This document shows positions 43,058-52,431 of a stretch of DNA of 64,000 nucleotides, in pieces. How positions within the stretch are numbered: the first letter of the stretch is position 1; every line of letters starts with the position of its first letter. The DNA lies in assembly GCA_947492825.1 (NCBI GenBank), contig CANLNT010000003.1, forward strand, positions 62,001-126,000. The letters run 5' to 3'. This stretch comes from an uncultured Paracoccaceae bacterium (GTDB taxonomy: Bacteria; Pseudomonadota; Alphaproteobacteria; Rhodobacterales; Rhodobacteraceae). The notes below the pieces were generated by a model that saw nothing but the letters and a program-made list of their open reading frames with translations, did no database searches and was not told where the DNA came from. The position numbers were made by a program, and so were the translations under genes.

Positions 43058-43402
43058 ATGATCAAACAAACTCTTCTCGGCTTGGCCGTTGTGGTTGCTC
43101 CCGCTCTTGCCTTTGCCCATTCGAAGTCTGAGACAACAACACCCGCTGACGGTGAGACAGTCACGGAAGTGCCGGAGCTTTCAATGCGGTTCGATGATCC
43201 GATGCGCATCATTTCAGTCACGCTTACCTCTCCGGATGGAGATGTCGAAATCGAACGCGAGACAGGTATGAACCCCACTACCGAGTTCCGAGCTTTGCCA
43301 TCGGAAGAGCTTCCGCCTGGAAACTATCGTTTCGACTGGCGCGGTATGGCGTCGGACGGCCACCCGATGCAGGGCAGCTTCTCTTTCACGGTTGCTGAGT
43401 GA
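43058..43402 (+). CDS. copC: periplasmic copper-binding protein CopC
   Basis: 114 residues, of usual single-domain CopC length. The signal peptide ends AFA before a histidine, so the mature protein begins with His1, the known Cu(II) ligand; the second ligand region is SDGHPMQG. A beta-barrel with strands at 40-110. It hands copper to CopD. GAGGAAA lies upstream of the ATG; GTGA overlap with copD. Confidence 0.88.
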   Translation: MIKQTLLGLAVVVAPALAFAHSKSETTTPADGETVTEVPELSMRFDDPMRIISVTLTSPDGDVEIERETGMNPTTEFRALPSEELPPGNYRFDWRGMASDGHPMQGSFSFTVAE

Positions 43403-44277
43403 CCGGACTGGCACCGATCGACGGTCTTGTCGTTTTGGCCATCTTTGCCAAAGCGATTGGCTATGGCACGGCACTCCTCGCGATGGGAGGCGTGCTGTTT
43501 TCGGTCGTCTTCGCAAAGCGTGCTGAGGGGTATGTACTCCAACTGGCACGGAAGCTCGCTGTCGGTGCAGCGCTTGTCGGTCTCGCCGTGCTGGCCGTCC
43601 GGTTCGGCATTCGTTCTGCCCGGATATCCGGGATGGGCTTAGAGGGCGCGACCGACCCAGTGATGCTTGGCTTCGTTTGGGAAAGTCCACTTGGGACCGC
43701 CGCAATTTGGCGCGGGATAGGCGAACTTGCGATAGTTGCAATTCTGGTGCCCCGTATTGGACAATGGATCGCTCTGGCAGGCAGCATTGCTGTGGCGATA
43801 TCCTTTGCTCAGGTGGGCCACGCTCTTGGAGAGCCCAGAGTAGCCCTGGCTGTCCTGCTGGTGCTGCATCTTCTAGCAGCTGCTTTCTGGGTTGGCGCTC
43901 TCATACCTTTGCGGCAGGCAGCACTTGTTCCAGCCGGTGCTGATCTGTTGCACTATTTTGGTAATCTCGCCGCTGGCGGAGTAGCGGCTCTAATCCTCGC
44001 AGGCACATCGCTCGCTTGGCTGCTTTCAGGTTCTGCCACTGCGTTATTTGGAACGGCCTACGGCTTAGCACTTCTGGTCAAAGTCGCGATTGTTGCGGTC
44101 CTCCTGGGCTTTGCAACTTGGAATAAGGTGAGGCTGGTCCCGGCTTTGCGCGCTGAGACACCCGGTACAGCACATGCCCTAAGGCGCTCAATTTCTATGG
44201 AAATGCTGGCTGCGATACTGATACTGTTGGCAACGGCGACACTCACGAGCGTCACGACGCCACCAATCAATCTTTGA
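43399..44277 (+). CDS. copD: copper-resistance membrane protein CopD
   Basis: 292 residues with eight hydrophobic segments and conserved His in HALGEPR, VLHLLAAAFWVGAL and the C-terminal helices. It moves copper received from CopC across the inner membrane. GTG start at 43399 overlaps the copC stop by 4 bp, so the pair is coupled. Shares the operon with DUF411 and the cytochrome. Length is typical. Confidence 0.87.
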   Translation: MTGLAPIDGLVVLAIFAKAIGYGTALLAMGGVLFSVVFAKRAEGYVLQLARKLAVGAALVGLAVLAVRFGIRSARISGMGLEGATDPVMLGFVWESPLGTAAIWRGIGELAIVAILVPRIGQWIALAGSIAVAISFAQVGHALGEPRVALAVLLVLHLLAAAFWVGALIPLRQAALVPAGADLLHYFGNLAAGGVAALILAGTSLAWLLSGSATALFGTAYGLALLVKVAIVAVLLGFATWNKVRLVPALRAETPGTAHALRRSISMEMLAAILILLATATLTSVTTPPINL

Positions 44278-44281
44278 AGAC

Positions 44282-44554
44282 TTAGCCGCGCGCCTTGTCC
44301 AGCAATTCAAGCAATTCAGTGAACTTCGCTCGTTGGTTCTCCCGATCACCCGAGGCGAGCGCATCCTCGATACAATGCGACGCGTGATCATCGATCACCA
44401 GCTTTTCGACGCCCTTCAGCGCTGCGCGCACCGCCGCGATCTGCGTCAGGACATCGACGCAATAGCGGTCCTCTTCGACCATCCGAGCGATCCCTCGGAC
44501 CTGGCCCTCCAGGCGTTTGAGGCGTTTCAAAGTGGCTTCGCGGTTTTCGTGCAT
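44282..44554 (-). CDS. csoR: CsoR-type copper-sensing repressor
   Basis: 90 residues, all helical. C32, H57 and C61 keep the exact spacing (25 and 4) of the Cu(I) ligands of CsoR. RLKRLEGQVRGIARM is the DNA-contacting first helix. It releases its operators when Cu(I) binds. The start is the ATG at 44554 with AAAGAGA upstream; two upstream in-frame ATGs are less likely. Divergent from the 44687 gene, with one operator between. Confidence 0.87.
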   Translation of the reverse strand: MHENREATLKRLKRLEGQVRGIARMVEEDRYCVDVLTQIAAVRAALKGVEKLVIDDHASHCIEDALASGDRENQRAKFTELLELLDKARG

Positions 44555-44623
44555 AGTCTCTTTTCGCATGGTGGCAGACAAAAAGTCGAGTGAGTGCGGA
44601 ACCAAAGCTCGCACTCTTGATTG

Positions 44624-44642
44624 TATACCCTATGGGGGTATA
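44624..44642. promoter_or_regulatory. CsoR operator
   Basis: TATACCC-TAT-GGGGGTATA, close to the known CsoR box, in the divergent region of csoR and the glutaredoxin-MauE gene. A second box is at 41696. Confidence 0.72.
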
Positions 44643-44686
44643 TGGAAGTGAAACATGACCACGCAAATAAATCGTCAGAGAAGCGC

Positions 44687-45472
44687 ATGCCCAAAGACAC
44701 ACGCGACGTTGCAGACATTGATACAAACCCGGCCGAAGTGGCTTTGGGCAAAACAGCTGTGCTTTACCGGATGGCTTTACCAGATCATCTGTGCCCATCC
44801 GGTCAAAAGGCGCGCTGGCTGCTGGAACGTCAGGGATATGATGTCGACGACCGGCTTTTCCGAACCCGTGCGGAAGTTGATGCTTTCAAGGCCGAGCACG
44901 ACGTCACGACGACGCCCCAAGCATGGATCGAAGGCGAACGCGTTGGCGGCTATACGGACCTGCGCGAAAAGCTGACCGGCTGGGACCCGAAGGCAACCAC
45001 CTACCGGCCAGTGCTTTATCTCTTCGCCGTGGCAGCTCTGACCGCAATCGCGCTCTCTATTGGGTTCGTCGGCGCAATCACTTGGCAAACACTCGGCTGG
45101 TTCATCTCGGTCTCGATGATCCTTCTCGGTATGCAGAAACTACGCGATATCGAGGGCTTCTCCACGATGTTCCTTAACTACGACATTCTCGCGCGGAAGT
45201 GGGTGCCGTACGCATATATCTATCCATTCGTGGAAACAGGCGCGGGCATCCTAATGACCGGCATGATCCTGACTTGGGTGTCAGCTCCCGCAGCACTTTT
45301 CGTTGCCAGCATTGGAGCCGTAAGCGTCTTTAAGGCCGTCTACATCGACAAACGGGAGCTCAAATGCGCCTGCGTTGGAGGAAATTCGAATGTCCCGCTT
45401 GGGTTCGTTAGCCTCACCGAAAACCTGATGATGGTAGGAATGGCAGTCGTGATGCTTTGGTTGATGGTTTGA
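44687..45472 (+). CDS. glutaredoxin-MauE fusion membrane protein
   Basis: 261 residues. N-terminal glutaredoxin-like domain (about 15-85) with a CPSGQKARW active site (single cysteine, CxxG type) and a TTPQAWIEG cis-proline loop, then four or so membrane helices of the MauE/DoxX type (about 100-258). Likely handles thiol or disulfide chemistry at the membrane under copper stress. The operator overlaps an earlier ATG at 44642, which is why the later ATG is preferred; the earlier one cannot be excluded. A paired-cysteine motif CACVGG lies near 233. Confidence 0.78.
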   Translation: MPKDTRDVADIDTNPAEVALGKTAVLYRMALPDHLCPSGQKARWLLERQGYDVDDRLFRTRAEVDAFKAEHDVTTTPQAWIEGERVGGYTDLREKLTGWDPKATTYRPVLYLFAVAALTAIALSIGFVGAITWQTLGWFISVSMILLGMQKLRDIEGFSTMFLNYDILARKWVPYAYIYPFVETGAGILMTGMILTWVSAPAALFVASIGAVSVFKAVYIDKRELKCACVGGNSNVPLGFVSLTENLMMVGMAVVMLWLMV

Positions 45473-45775
45473 GTGACGCGGTCTTCGATTTATGCATTCT
45501 ACAGGCCAAAAAGCAGACATTTGAATCGGGACTATCTTGGCAGGTTTTGCCAGCAGTCTGTCATTTCCACTTAAAAAATTCTGCATGATGCTCGAATGAC
45601 CGGAGTTGCCGCTGCTTCGCAGTAGTCGAATCTTTGTAGATGCTGAGATTTTCTTGCTGCGCGCGCTCGCAGCGAGAAAACTGAATTCACAAGTTGGGCT
45701 CTTCGGTTGCATTCGCTGCGGACGAAACGAACGTCTCCAATGCACGCTGGGTTCCTTCAAGCATACCAGCACAGA
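45473..45775. other. intergenic stretch, nothing recognised
   Basis: Boundary between copper island and plasmid backbone. No start signals; the sequence TTGGCAGGTTTTGCCAG at about 45538 has a short inverted repeat only. Confidence 0.3.
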
Positions 45776-45808
45776 AAAAGGGGAACCGTGATCCCACGGC
45801 TCCCCTTT
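45776..45808 (-). terminator. Rho-independent terminator of the DUF736 gene
   Basis: AAAGGGGAACCGTG pairs with CACGGCTCCCCTTT (14-bp arms, one mismatch, 4-base loop). On the minus strand a TTTTTC run follows. It begins 33 bp past the stop at 45841. Confidence 0.78.
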
Positions 45809-45840
45809 CGGTTCAGATCGTCTCCCCCCACGCGCGCCGA

Positions 45841-46569
45841 TTAGGCGACCAAGGAGAGCCCCGCGCCTGCGTCCTGCGGCTGCTCACCGCTGTCGATGAA
45901 CGGGATGATCGAGAAGGTCTGCCCGCCGCGCTGCTCTTCGTTCTGCACGGCGTTGACGCGCAGGTCGCCATCGGGCGTGTTGATCAGCAGCGACAGGTAG
46001 TCATTGCCCGTGCGGCTGCTTTTGGCCATCCAGGCCGAGCCGACGCGGATCGGCGTGCCCCGGGGCGAGCTGACCTCGATCCGGTAATCGGGGTGGGTCT
46101 CCTCGGATTTGTAGCTGTTCTCGATCAGCATGAACTCCAGATCGAACATCATGTTGGCGATGTAGCCGGTGAAGGCGTTGTCGGCGTCCATGGCGGTGAG
46201 CTCGCCCGAGATCGAGCCGGATTTCATCAGGCCGTTCGAGACCAGTGGGATGATCTCGAACGCGCCGCTTTGGGCCGCACGCGCCTCTTTCGTCTGCACC
46301 GCGTTGACCCGGAACGGGCCGAGGCCGACATCGATTTGCATCGAGATGTAGGGGTTGCCGCTGGTATTGCCGGTCTCGTTCCAGGCCGTGCCGATACGCA
46401 CCTTGCGGCCTGATTTGTTGACTGCCGTCACGTCAAAATCCGGGCTGCGTGCGGACATTTTCGGGCGGGCTTCGAGCTGGATGGCGACATCGAAGCGCGT
46501 CGAATGGATCATGCCGGTGTATTCGGCGGCGGCGGTCTCGACATTGCGGGTGAGGGTTCCTGCGAACAT
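45841..46569 (-). CDS. tandem DUF736 protein
   Basis: 242 residues in which two DUF736-like units follow one another (about 15-110 and 120-235). Matching motifs: RIGTAWNETG...NPYISMQID with RVGSAWMAKS...NDYLSLLIN, and VNAVQTKEARAAQSG with VNAVQNEEQRGGQ. Single-unit DUF736 is common in alphaproteobacterial plasmids and is small and beta-rich; a double version is unusual. Function unknown. The start is the ATG at 46569. Ends at a strong terminator. Confidence 0.78.
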   Translation of the reverse strand: MFAGTLTRNVETAAAEYTGMIHSTRFDVAIQLEARPKMSARSPDFDVTAVNKSGRKVRIGTAWNETGNTSGNPYISMQIDVGLGPFRVNAVQTKEARAAQSGAFEIIPLVSNGLMKSGSISGELTAMDADNAFTGYIANMMFDLEFMLIENSYKSEETHPDYRIEVSSPRGTPIRVGSAWMAKSSRTGNDYLSLLINTPDGDLRVNAVQNEEQRGGQTFSIIPFIDSGEQPQDAGAGLSLVA

Positions 46570-46693
46570 GGGATGGTTCCTTTTGGATTGGCCGGTGCCT
46601 GACGTCATTGCCAGCGCATCCGGGATTGCTTTCTCGACCCCTTGAGGGATCACAAATCAGAAAGCTTGCTTTCCTTTCAGCCCCGCCCACAGG

Positions 46694-46996
46694 TCAGAGC
46701 TGCCGTCCGAGTGGGAATGCCCCCGCGCCTCCGGGTGCTACGCCCCTCCCCTGCCCGTCTGGTCTTGATTGGCTGCCCGGATTTTCCGCGCAGTCCTCCG
46801 ATCGCGCGATGAAGAACTCCGCCTCTTTTCCGTTCAACCCGTGCCCGCCCCGGTCGGTCAGACCGATGCAGCTACCGTTCGGCACATAGGTGATGAGGTA
46901 CTGACCGAGCCGGTCCTTGTGGACAACGTAGCCGGTATTGGCCCAATGCACGGTCTGGCCGGCATCGACGGCGGCCTTGATTTCATCGAGTGTCAT
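46694..46996 (-). CDS. hypothetical plasmid protein
   Basis: 100 residues. The first 65 are compact and mixed alpha/beta (DEIKAAVDAGQTVHWANTGYVVHKD), with the pattern of small plasmid-encoded proteins having a conserved GxTVHWxNxGYxVxxD core. The tail is disordered. GAGGAGG lies before the ATG at 46996. No function known. Confidence 0.68.
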   Translation of the reverse strand: MTLDEIKAAVDAGQTVHWANTGYVVHKDRLGQYLITYVPNGSCIGLTDRGGHGLNGKEAEFFIARSEDCAENPGSQSRPDGQGRGVAPGGAGAFPLGRQL

Positions 46997-47035
46997 GCGA
47001 TCCTCCTCAAGAAGAATGGTGGGTAAACGACGCAA

Positions 47036-47061
47036 GAAGCCCGATCTTCCAACCGGGCTTC
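47036..47061 (-). terminator. hairpin after the gene at 47097
   Basis: GAAGCCCG and CGGGCTTC with a 10-base loop, and TTCTTG following on the minus strand; 35 bp past the stop. Confidence 0.5.
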
Positions 47062-47096
47062 CATGCAGTATTCGTTTGGCAAACGGCCGAGACCTG

Positions 47097-47558
47097 TCAG
47101 GCGCTTTGCGTGGCTTGCGTCGCGCGCGCCGCCATCCAATCTTTCAGGCCAAGAACCGTTCGGCCAGCGGCGACCTCGGAGGCCCAGGCAACCCTTGGGT
47201 CGCCGCAGGGCTCATCGCCGGCATGCTGGTCGATGTGGCCATTGGCCATCCATGGCTCGGGCTGTATCCGTCGCAGCCAGTCCGCCATGCTCGGGATACG
47301 GCCCTGGCAGTCTTCGCGGACATGTTGCTCGCCGATCCAGCGCACGGGGATCTCTCGACCAGCGCTATTGGTCAGGGTCAGGCCGAAGACACGTTCGGCT
47401 TCAAACAGGCCTTGAGCATGATGGCGCATGGCTCGGTGCGTGAAGAGCGCGAGGTGCTCTTTCGAGGCGTCGAACCAGTCGTGGACGGCTTGATAGTCGG
47501 ACGGAACCCCGCCGAATTTCCGGGCAGAGCTTTCAGCATGATGAAGCGGATGGGCCAT
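47097..47558 (-). CDS. DUF6915-type plasmid protein
   Basis: 153 residues, helical and rich in histidine (MAHPLHHAESSARKFGG, AMRHHAQGLFEAERVFG). Begins one base after the preceding gene's stop, so the two are one operon. The family is a plasmid/ICE backbone protein of unknown role. A conserved WIGEQHVREDC segment gives one potential metal ligand cluster. Confidence 0.65.
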   Translation of the reverse strand: MAHPLHHAESSARKFGGVPSDYQAVHDWFDASKEHLALFTHRAMRHHAQGLFEAERVFGLTLTNSAGREIPVRWIGEQHVREDCQGRIPSMADWLRRIQPEPWMANGHIDQHAGDEPCGDPRVAWASEVAAGRTVLGLKDWMAARATQATQSA

Positions 47559-47559
47559 C

Positions 47560-47946
47560 TCAAAGCCCCTCGTCATAGCTGTGCGAGCATTCGACATAGC
47601 GGTCCGCGTGATCAAGGGTGATGCTGTCGCCCGTGATGTCCCAGGTCAGCGTGCCATAGCCGCCCTCGTTGTTCTCGAACCCAGGATGATGGTGATAGGC
47701 GAGCGACCAGGCGAAATCGCCCACTGCGGTGACAAGCGCCTCCGGCAGTTTGACCTCCGCGGGCTGCACCGTCACATCCTCGACATTGCCGGAATCGCCA
47801 TAGCCTTCATATTCGGCAGTGACTTCGCTGATGCCAAGCGCACGTAGTTGCGCGATCAGCTCTGCTCGGGTCGCCTTCAAGGTGGTTTCGCGCTCTGCAC
47901 GCCACTGAGCCGCCATTGCGGCATAGTCGATCTGGGGATTGGTCAT
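47560..47946 (-). CDS. DUF6878 family protein
   Basis: 128 residues, alpha/beta, with conserved TAEYEGYGDSGNVEDVTVQP and GGYGTLTWDI, typical of this small plasmid family. AGAGGACAG precedes the ATG at 47946. Function unknown. It is located between the strawberry-notch gene and the DUF6915 gene on the same strand. Confidence 0.75.
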   Translation of the reverse strand: MTNPQIDYAAMAAQWRAERETTLKATRAELIAQLRALGISEVTAEYEGYGDSGNVEDVTVQPAEVKLPEALVTAVGDFAWSLAYHHHPGFENNEGGYGTLTWDITGDSITLDHADRYVECSHSYDEGL

Positions 47947-48067
47947 GGGTCTGTCCTCTTGTCTGAATTTGGGGGGCCGGGCGTGGCATTGGTCAGCGCA
48001 CGGCCGGAAAGCGCAGACCGGTGAAACCCAGATCCGCGACGCCCGACCGGAAGCCCGCTTTGACTTT

Positions 48068-51000
48068 TCAGGCGGCTTGTTCTGCCGCTTTGGTGGTTCC
48101 CTGCCCAACGATCCGGGCCAGAATGCGGCCCGTGTCGATCCCGTCCCCATGCGGCAGGAACACCCGCAACTGGAAGGCGATGATCTCCGTGAAACACCCC
48201 ATGGCCTTGAGACCTTCAATCATGCCCCGATCCGCACCGCCCAGCTCGAGACGCATCTCGCCTGCGACCCGGCGACGGGTCAGGGTGAGACCCCGGCCCA
48301 GATCGACAGGTGCGGTGGTACCGAGGGCGGCGGTCAGCATCTCCTGCGGTGTTTGCGGGTTGGAGACGAGGAAGCGGGCGCGCAGGGCCGCTGCCCCTTC
48401 CTCACTCAGTGTGCGCCCGATCATCGCGGTCGCCCCGTCCGGCGCAACGCGGTAGATGCGCTCATTGGTGGTCGGAATGTCCTTCCAGATCGGCAGCAAA
48501 AGCCCGGTCAGCAGGTAGAGCTTGGTCGTGGTGGTTTTTGGCAGGGAGGCAGCATCGGCATCCCAAAGCCTTGCAAACTCGGGCCTTCCGATGTCTTCCC
48601 AAGCCGAAGACTCGAACCGCGTCTCCTCCAGATAGCTGGACCCGTTTGGCCGCACCGCCTTGCGCATCAGCGAGACAATGTCTTCGTCATACATCTGCAT
48701 CGGGCGCGCCGAGATGAGCGCCGCGCGACCAGAGGCGCGATTAACCATCGGCAGCTTATCCGGATTGCGCGATATGGCCTCTTCGGCGCCAAGGACATGC
48801 ACCGGATCCGTGACCTCGAGCCCGATGATCCGCGTCACCGCGCCGGATTTCGGGCAGGTCCAAAGATCCTCGGTGGAGACCTGCTCGATCTTTTCACCAC
48901 GCAAGGTTTCCACGCCGAGATCGAGCGTGCCCGCCGCGCGCGCCCGTTCGGTTTGATCGGCAATCCGGCGCATGAACTCGGCAAAGAGCGCGTTCTGCAT
49001 GTGGATGGGAAGGGCAAGCACCCGATTGAGAAACCGCTGGATCGGCGGCAGCTCCTCGAGCAGAACACCGTCCTTGTCGATCAGTCGCAGGGCCGTCCAG
49101 TCGGTGAAGCTCCCGTAGCTCATCGCCTCGGCGCGTCCGGCGGCAAGATCGGCGAAATATCCCCGCAAAGCCGCCCGCGCAATCGGGCTTTCGAGATTGT
49201 CTTCCTCGCGGAACATGCCCTGCGAGCCGGTCTCGCGCTGGCCCTTGGTGAGCGCCCCCAACTGGTCGAGGCGTTTGGCAATCGTCGAGGTGAAGCGCTT
49301 CTCGCCATGCACATCCGATGTGCAGACCCGGAAGAAGGGCGCTGACACTTGAGCCGAGCGATGCGTGCGGCCGAGCCCCTGGATGGCCGCATCGGCGCGC
49401 CAGCCGGGCTCCAGCAGATAATGCCGCCGCCGCTTCTGGTTCTTGGCCGTTTGCGCCGCGTGATAGGATCGGCCCGTGCCGCCTGCATCAGAGAAGATCA
49501 GGATATCCTTTTCGCCGTCCATGAAGGCTTGGGTCTCGGAGGAATTGCTGCTTGCGGCGCGCTTTTCGATGAAGAGATGACCATCTTGGGCCTTGAGGGG
49601 CCGGATGGACCGCCCTGTGACTTCTGCGACAGCCTCATCGCCAAAAGCCCAGAGGATCTGATCGAGCGCCGAGGGGATCGGCGCCAGCGTCATCAACTCC
49701 ATCATGGCCGCATCGCGCAGAGCGAGCGCCTCGCGCGAGACAACCAGTGCGCCGGTCTCATCCCGCAAGGGTTCCGCCACCATGTTACCGTCGATCTCCA
49801 CGAGCTTTTGCGCATGGATCGGGAAGGCCTGTTCCAGGTAGCCCAGAACATAGTCGCGCGGCGTCAAGGCACCCTCGACGAGCTCGTCTTCCGCGTCCAT
49901 CGTTTCAAGCCGACGTTTCAGCAGGCTCTCGCCGGTCGAAACCACCTGGATGACGCACGCGTGGCCCGTTGCCAGATCGTCCTCGATGGCGCGGATGATG
50001 GTCGGTGCCTTCATGCCCATCAGCAGATGATTGAAGAAGCGCTGTTTCGTGCTCTCGAAGCGGGACTTGGCCGAGGCGCGTGCGGCCGAGGCATTGGTCT
50101 CGCCAGAGGCATCTTTGACGCCGGTCGCTGTCAGTGCCGCCTCGAGGTTCTGGTGGATCGTCCGAAACGCGCCCGCATAGGCGTCGTAGATCTCGATCTG
50201 GGCCGGGGTCAGCGCGTGTTCGAGAACGTCATACTCCACCCCATTAAAGCTGAGAGCGCGGGCGGTATAGAGCCCGAGCGTCTTGAGATCGCGCGCGACC
50301 ACCTCCATGGCGGCGACACCGCCTGCCTCCATCGCCGAGACGAAGCTCTCACGGCTTGGAAAGGGGTATTCAGGGCCTTGCCCCCAGAGACCGAGACGCG
50401 CGGCATAGGCGAGGTTGTGGACGCTCGTGGCGCCCGTGGCCGAGATGTAGAAGACACGAGCGCGCGGGGCGGCCAGTTGCAGCCGCAGGCCAGCAAGGCC
50501 CTGCTGCGAGGGTTTGACCCCCCTGCCCTGCTCGGACCCGGCCGCGTTCTGCATGGCATGGGCCTCGTCAAAGGCCAGCACGCCGTCGAAATCTTCGCCC
50601 ATCCAGTCGAGGATCTGGCTGAGCCGCGTGGTGCCGCATTTGCCCGCGGACCGCAGCGTGGCGTAGGTCACGAACAGGATGCCGTCGCCCATCGGGATGG
50701 GCTGGTCCGGCTTCCACTCGGAGAGCGGCTGGATGTCGGCGGGCGAGCCGCCGAGATCGGTCCAGTCGCGGATGGCGTCCTCGATGAGCGTGGCGGACTT
50801 CGAGACCCAGATCGCCTTTCTGCGTCCGGCCAGCCAGTTCACCAGGATGAGCCCCGCGCATTCGCGGCCCTTGCCGCAACCGGTGCCGTCGCCGAGGAAG
50901 TAACCGAGGCGGTAGGCACCTGCGTTTGGGTCATCATCCGCACGTGTCAGCTTGATCTGGTCGTCATCGATCGTGAACCGACCGGGCAGGTCACGCCCGT

Positions 51001-52330
51001 GGGCATCATAAGCCATGATGATGGTTTCCAGCTGCGCCTCGGAGAGGTGTCCCTCCTCGATCAGCTTTCCGGGCAGACGCAATTCCGCGCTGGCGGCACC
51101 TGAGGGCACAGGTGGCGCGACCGAGGCCATGGCGATGCTTTCGACCAGCGGCGTGGGATGTTCCTGCGCCCCTGTGATCTCGATCCGCTGCGGACGGTAG
51201 CGCGCATAGATGTCCGAGACGGGGGTATTGTCGCGCGGGACATCGAAGCTTGTGAAGCTGAGCGGGAGAACGGCATTGGTCCGGGGCTTGGAGGCGGCGA
51301 CCGGCGCAGCGGCGGTCTTGCGCGGGGCAGATGATGGAACGGTCGGCCGCCCGTGAGGGATCGCCGCCGCCCTTTGGGCGGGGCGCATCTCGGGTCGGGT
51401 CGCGGCCACGGCGTCGACAAGAGGAAAGGCTTCCTCAAGGTCCTGGACTGTATCACGGATCATCTCACTATCCTCCTGCACCTTGTCGAAGACCATGAGC
51501 TGGGTTTCCACCGAGGTGCCGAGCTTGCGATAGACCTGTCCCTGCAGCGTGAGGGCCAGGCGCGGCGTCAGGAGGCCGCAGGCGCGGGACCAATGCGCGG
51601 CATCACGCTCCGGGCTGAACCCCGGCGGCATGATCGCCACCAGCCGTCCGCCGGGTGCCAGGCGCTTGGCAGCCGCAATGAGATGCTTGGCGGCGATGTG
51701 CTTGTCCCGCGACCGATCGACCGAGGAGGCGAAGGGCGGGTTCATCACCACGACGTCGGGCAGAACCGGTGCCTGCAGCAGATCGTCGATATGTTCGCCG
51801 TCATGGCCCGCCACCTCGCCGCCGAAGGCCGCGCGCAGGAGGCTCTGGCGAAAGGGATCGATCTCGTTGAGCAGAAGTGCGGCACCACCCCGTGCCGCGA
51901 ACGCAGCGAGAGCACCGGTGCCAGCCGACGGCTCCAGAACGGTCTCGCCCTTGCGGATCGCTGCGGCCCGCACCGTCAGAGCCGCGAATGCCAGCGGCGT
52001 GGAAAACTGCTGCAGCCGGATCTGCTGTTCCGACCGGCGTGTCTCTGTCAGCAGCCGTGAAGCGAGGAGCTTTGCTAGGGCGATGTCACCCGCTGCGTTG
52101 TCCCCACGCAGCAGCACCTGGATGGCCGCGGCCTGCATCAGGTCGTAGGCCATCCGCCAGTCCCATACGCCGCCGGCGTCGCTGCCATGGAACGTCTCAC
52201 GCATGATGCGCGCGAGCGCTGAGCTGCGCAGGGGTCGGTTGTCGACCTCTGTGCCGATCTGGTCGAGGGCAGAGACTAGCTCAGCGGTTGAGATTGAGAG
52301 AGCCGAGTTTGCCAGTTTGGGCTTGGACAT
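48068..52330 (-). CDS. strawberry-notch-family helicase with N-terminal DNA methylase-like domain
   Basis: 1420 residues. The N-terminal part (about 105-270) is a class I SAM methylase-like fold with VLEPSAGTGAL and the NPPF motif (VVMNPPFASS). The centre is a superfamily 2 helicase (GDGTGCGKGRE as motif I, FDEAHAM as motif II), and the C-terminal domain is the Sno helicase-C segment (IFSDAGGTGRSYHA, GLGRTHRSAQ). Such giants are common on alphaproteobacterial plasmids; a role in replication, transfer or evading restriction has been suggested but is not established. The start is the ATG at 52330. Confidence 0.88.
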   Translation of the reverse strand: MSKPKLANSALSISTAELVSALDQIGTEVDNRPLRSSALARIMRETFHGSDAGGVWDWRMAYDLMQAAAIQVLLRGDNAAGDIALAKLLASRLLTETRRSEQQIRLQQFSTPLAFAALTVRAAAIRKGETVLEPSAGTGALAAFAARGGAALLLNEIDPFRQSLLRAAFGGEVAGHDGEHIDDLLQAPVLPDVVVMNPPFASSVDRSRDKHIAAKHLIAAAKRLAPGGRLVAIMPPGFSPERDAAHWSRACGLLTPRLALTLQGQVYRKLGTSVETQLMVFDKVQEDSEMIRDTVQDLEEAFPLVDAVAATRPEMRPAQRAAAIPHGRPTVPSSAPRKTAAAPVAASKPRTNAVLPLSFTSFDVPRDNTPVSDIYARYRPQRIEITGAQEHPTPLVESIAMASVAPPVPSGAASAELRLPGKLIEEGHLSEAQLETIIMAYDAHGRDLPGRFTIDDDQIKLTRADDDPNAGAYRLGYFLGDGTGCGKGRECAGLILVNWLAGRRKAIWVSKSATLIEDAIRDWTDLGGSPADIQPLSEWKPDQPIPMGDGILFVTYATLRSAGKCGTTRLSQILDWMGEDFDGVLAFDEAHAMQNAAGSEQGRGVKPSQQGLAGLRLQLAAPRARVFYISATGATSVHNLAYAARLGLWGQGPEYPFPSRESFVSAMEAGGVAAMEVVARDLKTLGLYTARALSFNGVEYDVLEHALTPAQIEIYDAYAGAFRTIHQNLEAALTATGVKDASGETNASAARASAKSRFESTKQRFFNHLLMGMKAPTIIRAIEDDLATGHACVIQVVSTGESLLKRRLETMDAEDELVEGALTPRDYVLGYLEQAFPIHAQKLVEIDGNMVAEPLRDETGALVVSREALALRDAAMMELMTLAPIPSALDQILWAFGDEAVAEVTGRSIRPLKAQDGHLFIEKRAASSNSSETQAFMDGEKDILIFSDAGGTGRSYHAAQTAKNQKRRRHYLLEPGWRADAAIQGLGRTHRSAQVSAPFFRVCTSDVHGEKRFTSTIAKRLDQLGALTKGQRETGSQGMFREEDNLESPIARAALRGYFADLAAGRAEAMSYGSFTDWTALRLIDKDGVLLEELPPIQRFLNRVLALPIHMQNALFAEFMRRIADQTERARAAGTLDLGVETLRGEKIEQVSTEDLWTCPKSGAVTRIIGLEVTDPVHVLGAEEAISRNPDKLPMVNRASGRAALISARPMQMYDEDIVSLMRKAVRPNGSSYLEETRFESSAWEDIGRPEFARLWDADAASLPKTTTTKLYLLTGLLLPIWKDIPTTNERIYRVAPDGATAMIGRTLSEEGAAALRARFLVSNPQTPQEMLTAALGTTAPVDLGRGLTLTRRRVAGEMRLELGGADRGMIEGLKAMGCFTEIIAFQLRVFLPHGDGIDTGRILARIVGQGTTKAAEQAA

Positions 52331-52431
52331 GGGGATTTCCTTTGGATCAGGGTCTGAATTCCAAAGAATAAAAAGCCCACTTTCGCTTTTTTGGGTGATG
52401 AGGTCAGACCGCGCTGACCTCCAAGGCTTGG

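Noticed and set aside
49349-51103. 584-codon frame opposite the strawberry-notch gene
   Set aside because: No motifs; the helicase and methylase motifs on the minus strand are unambiguous.
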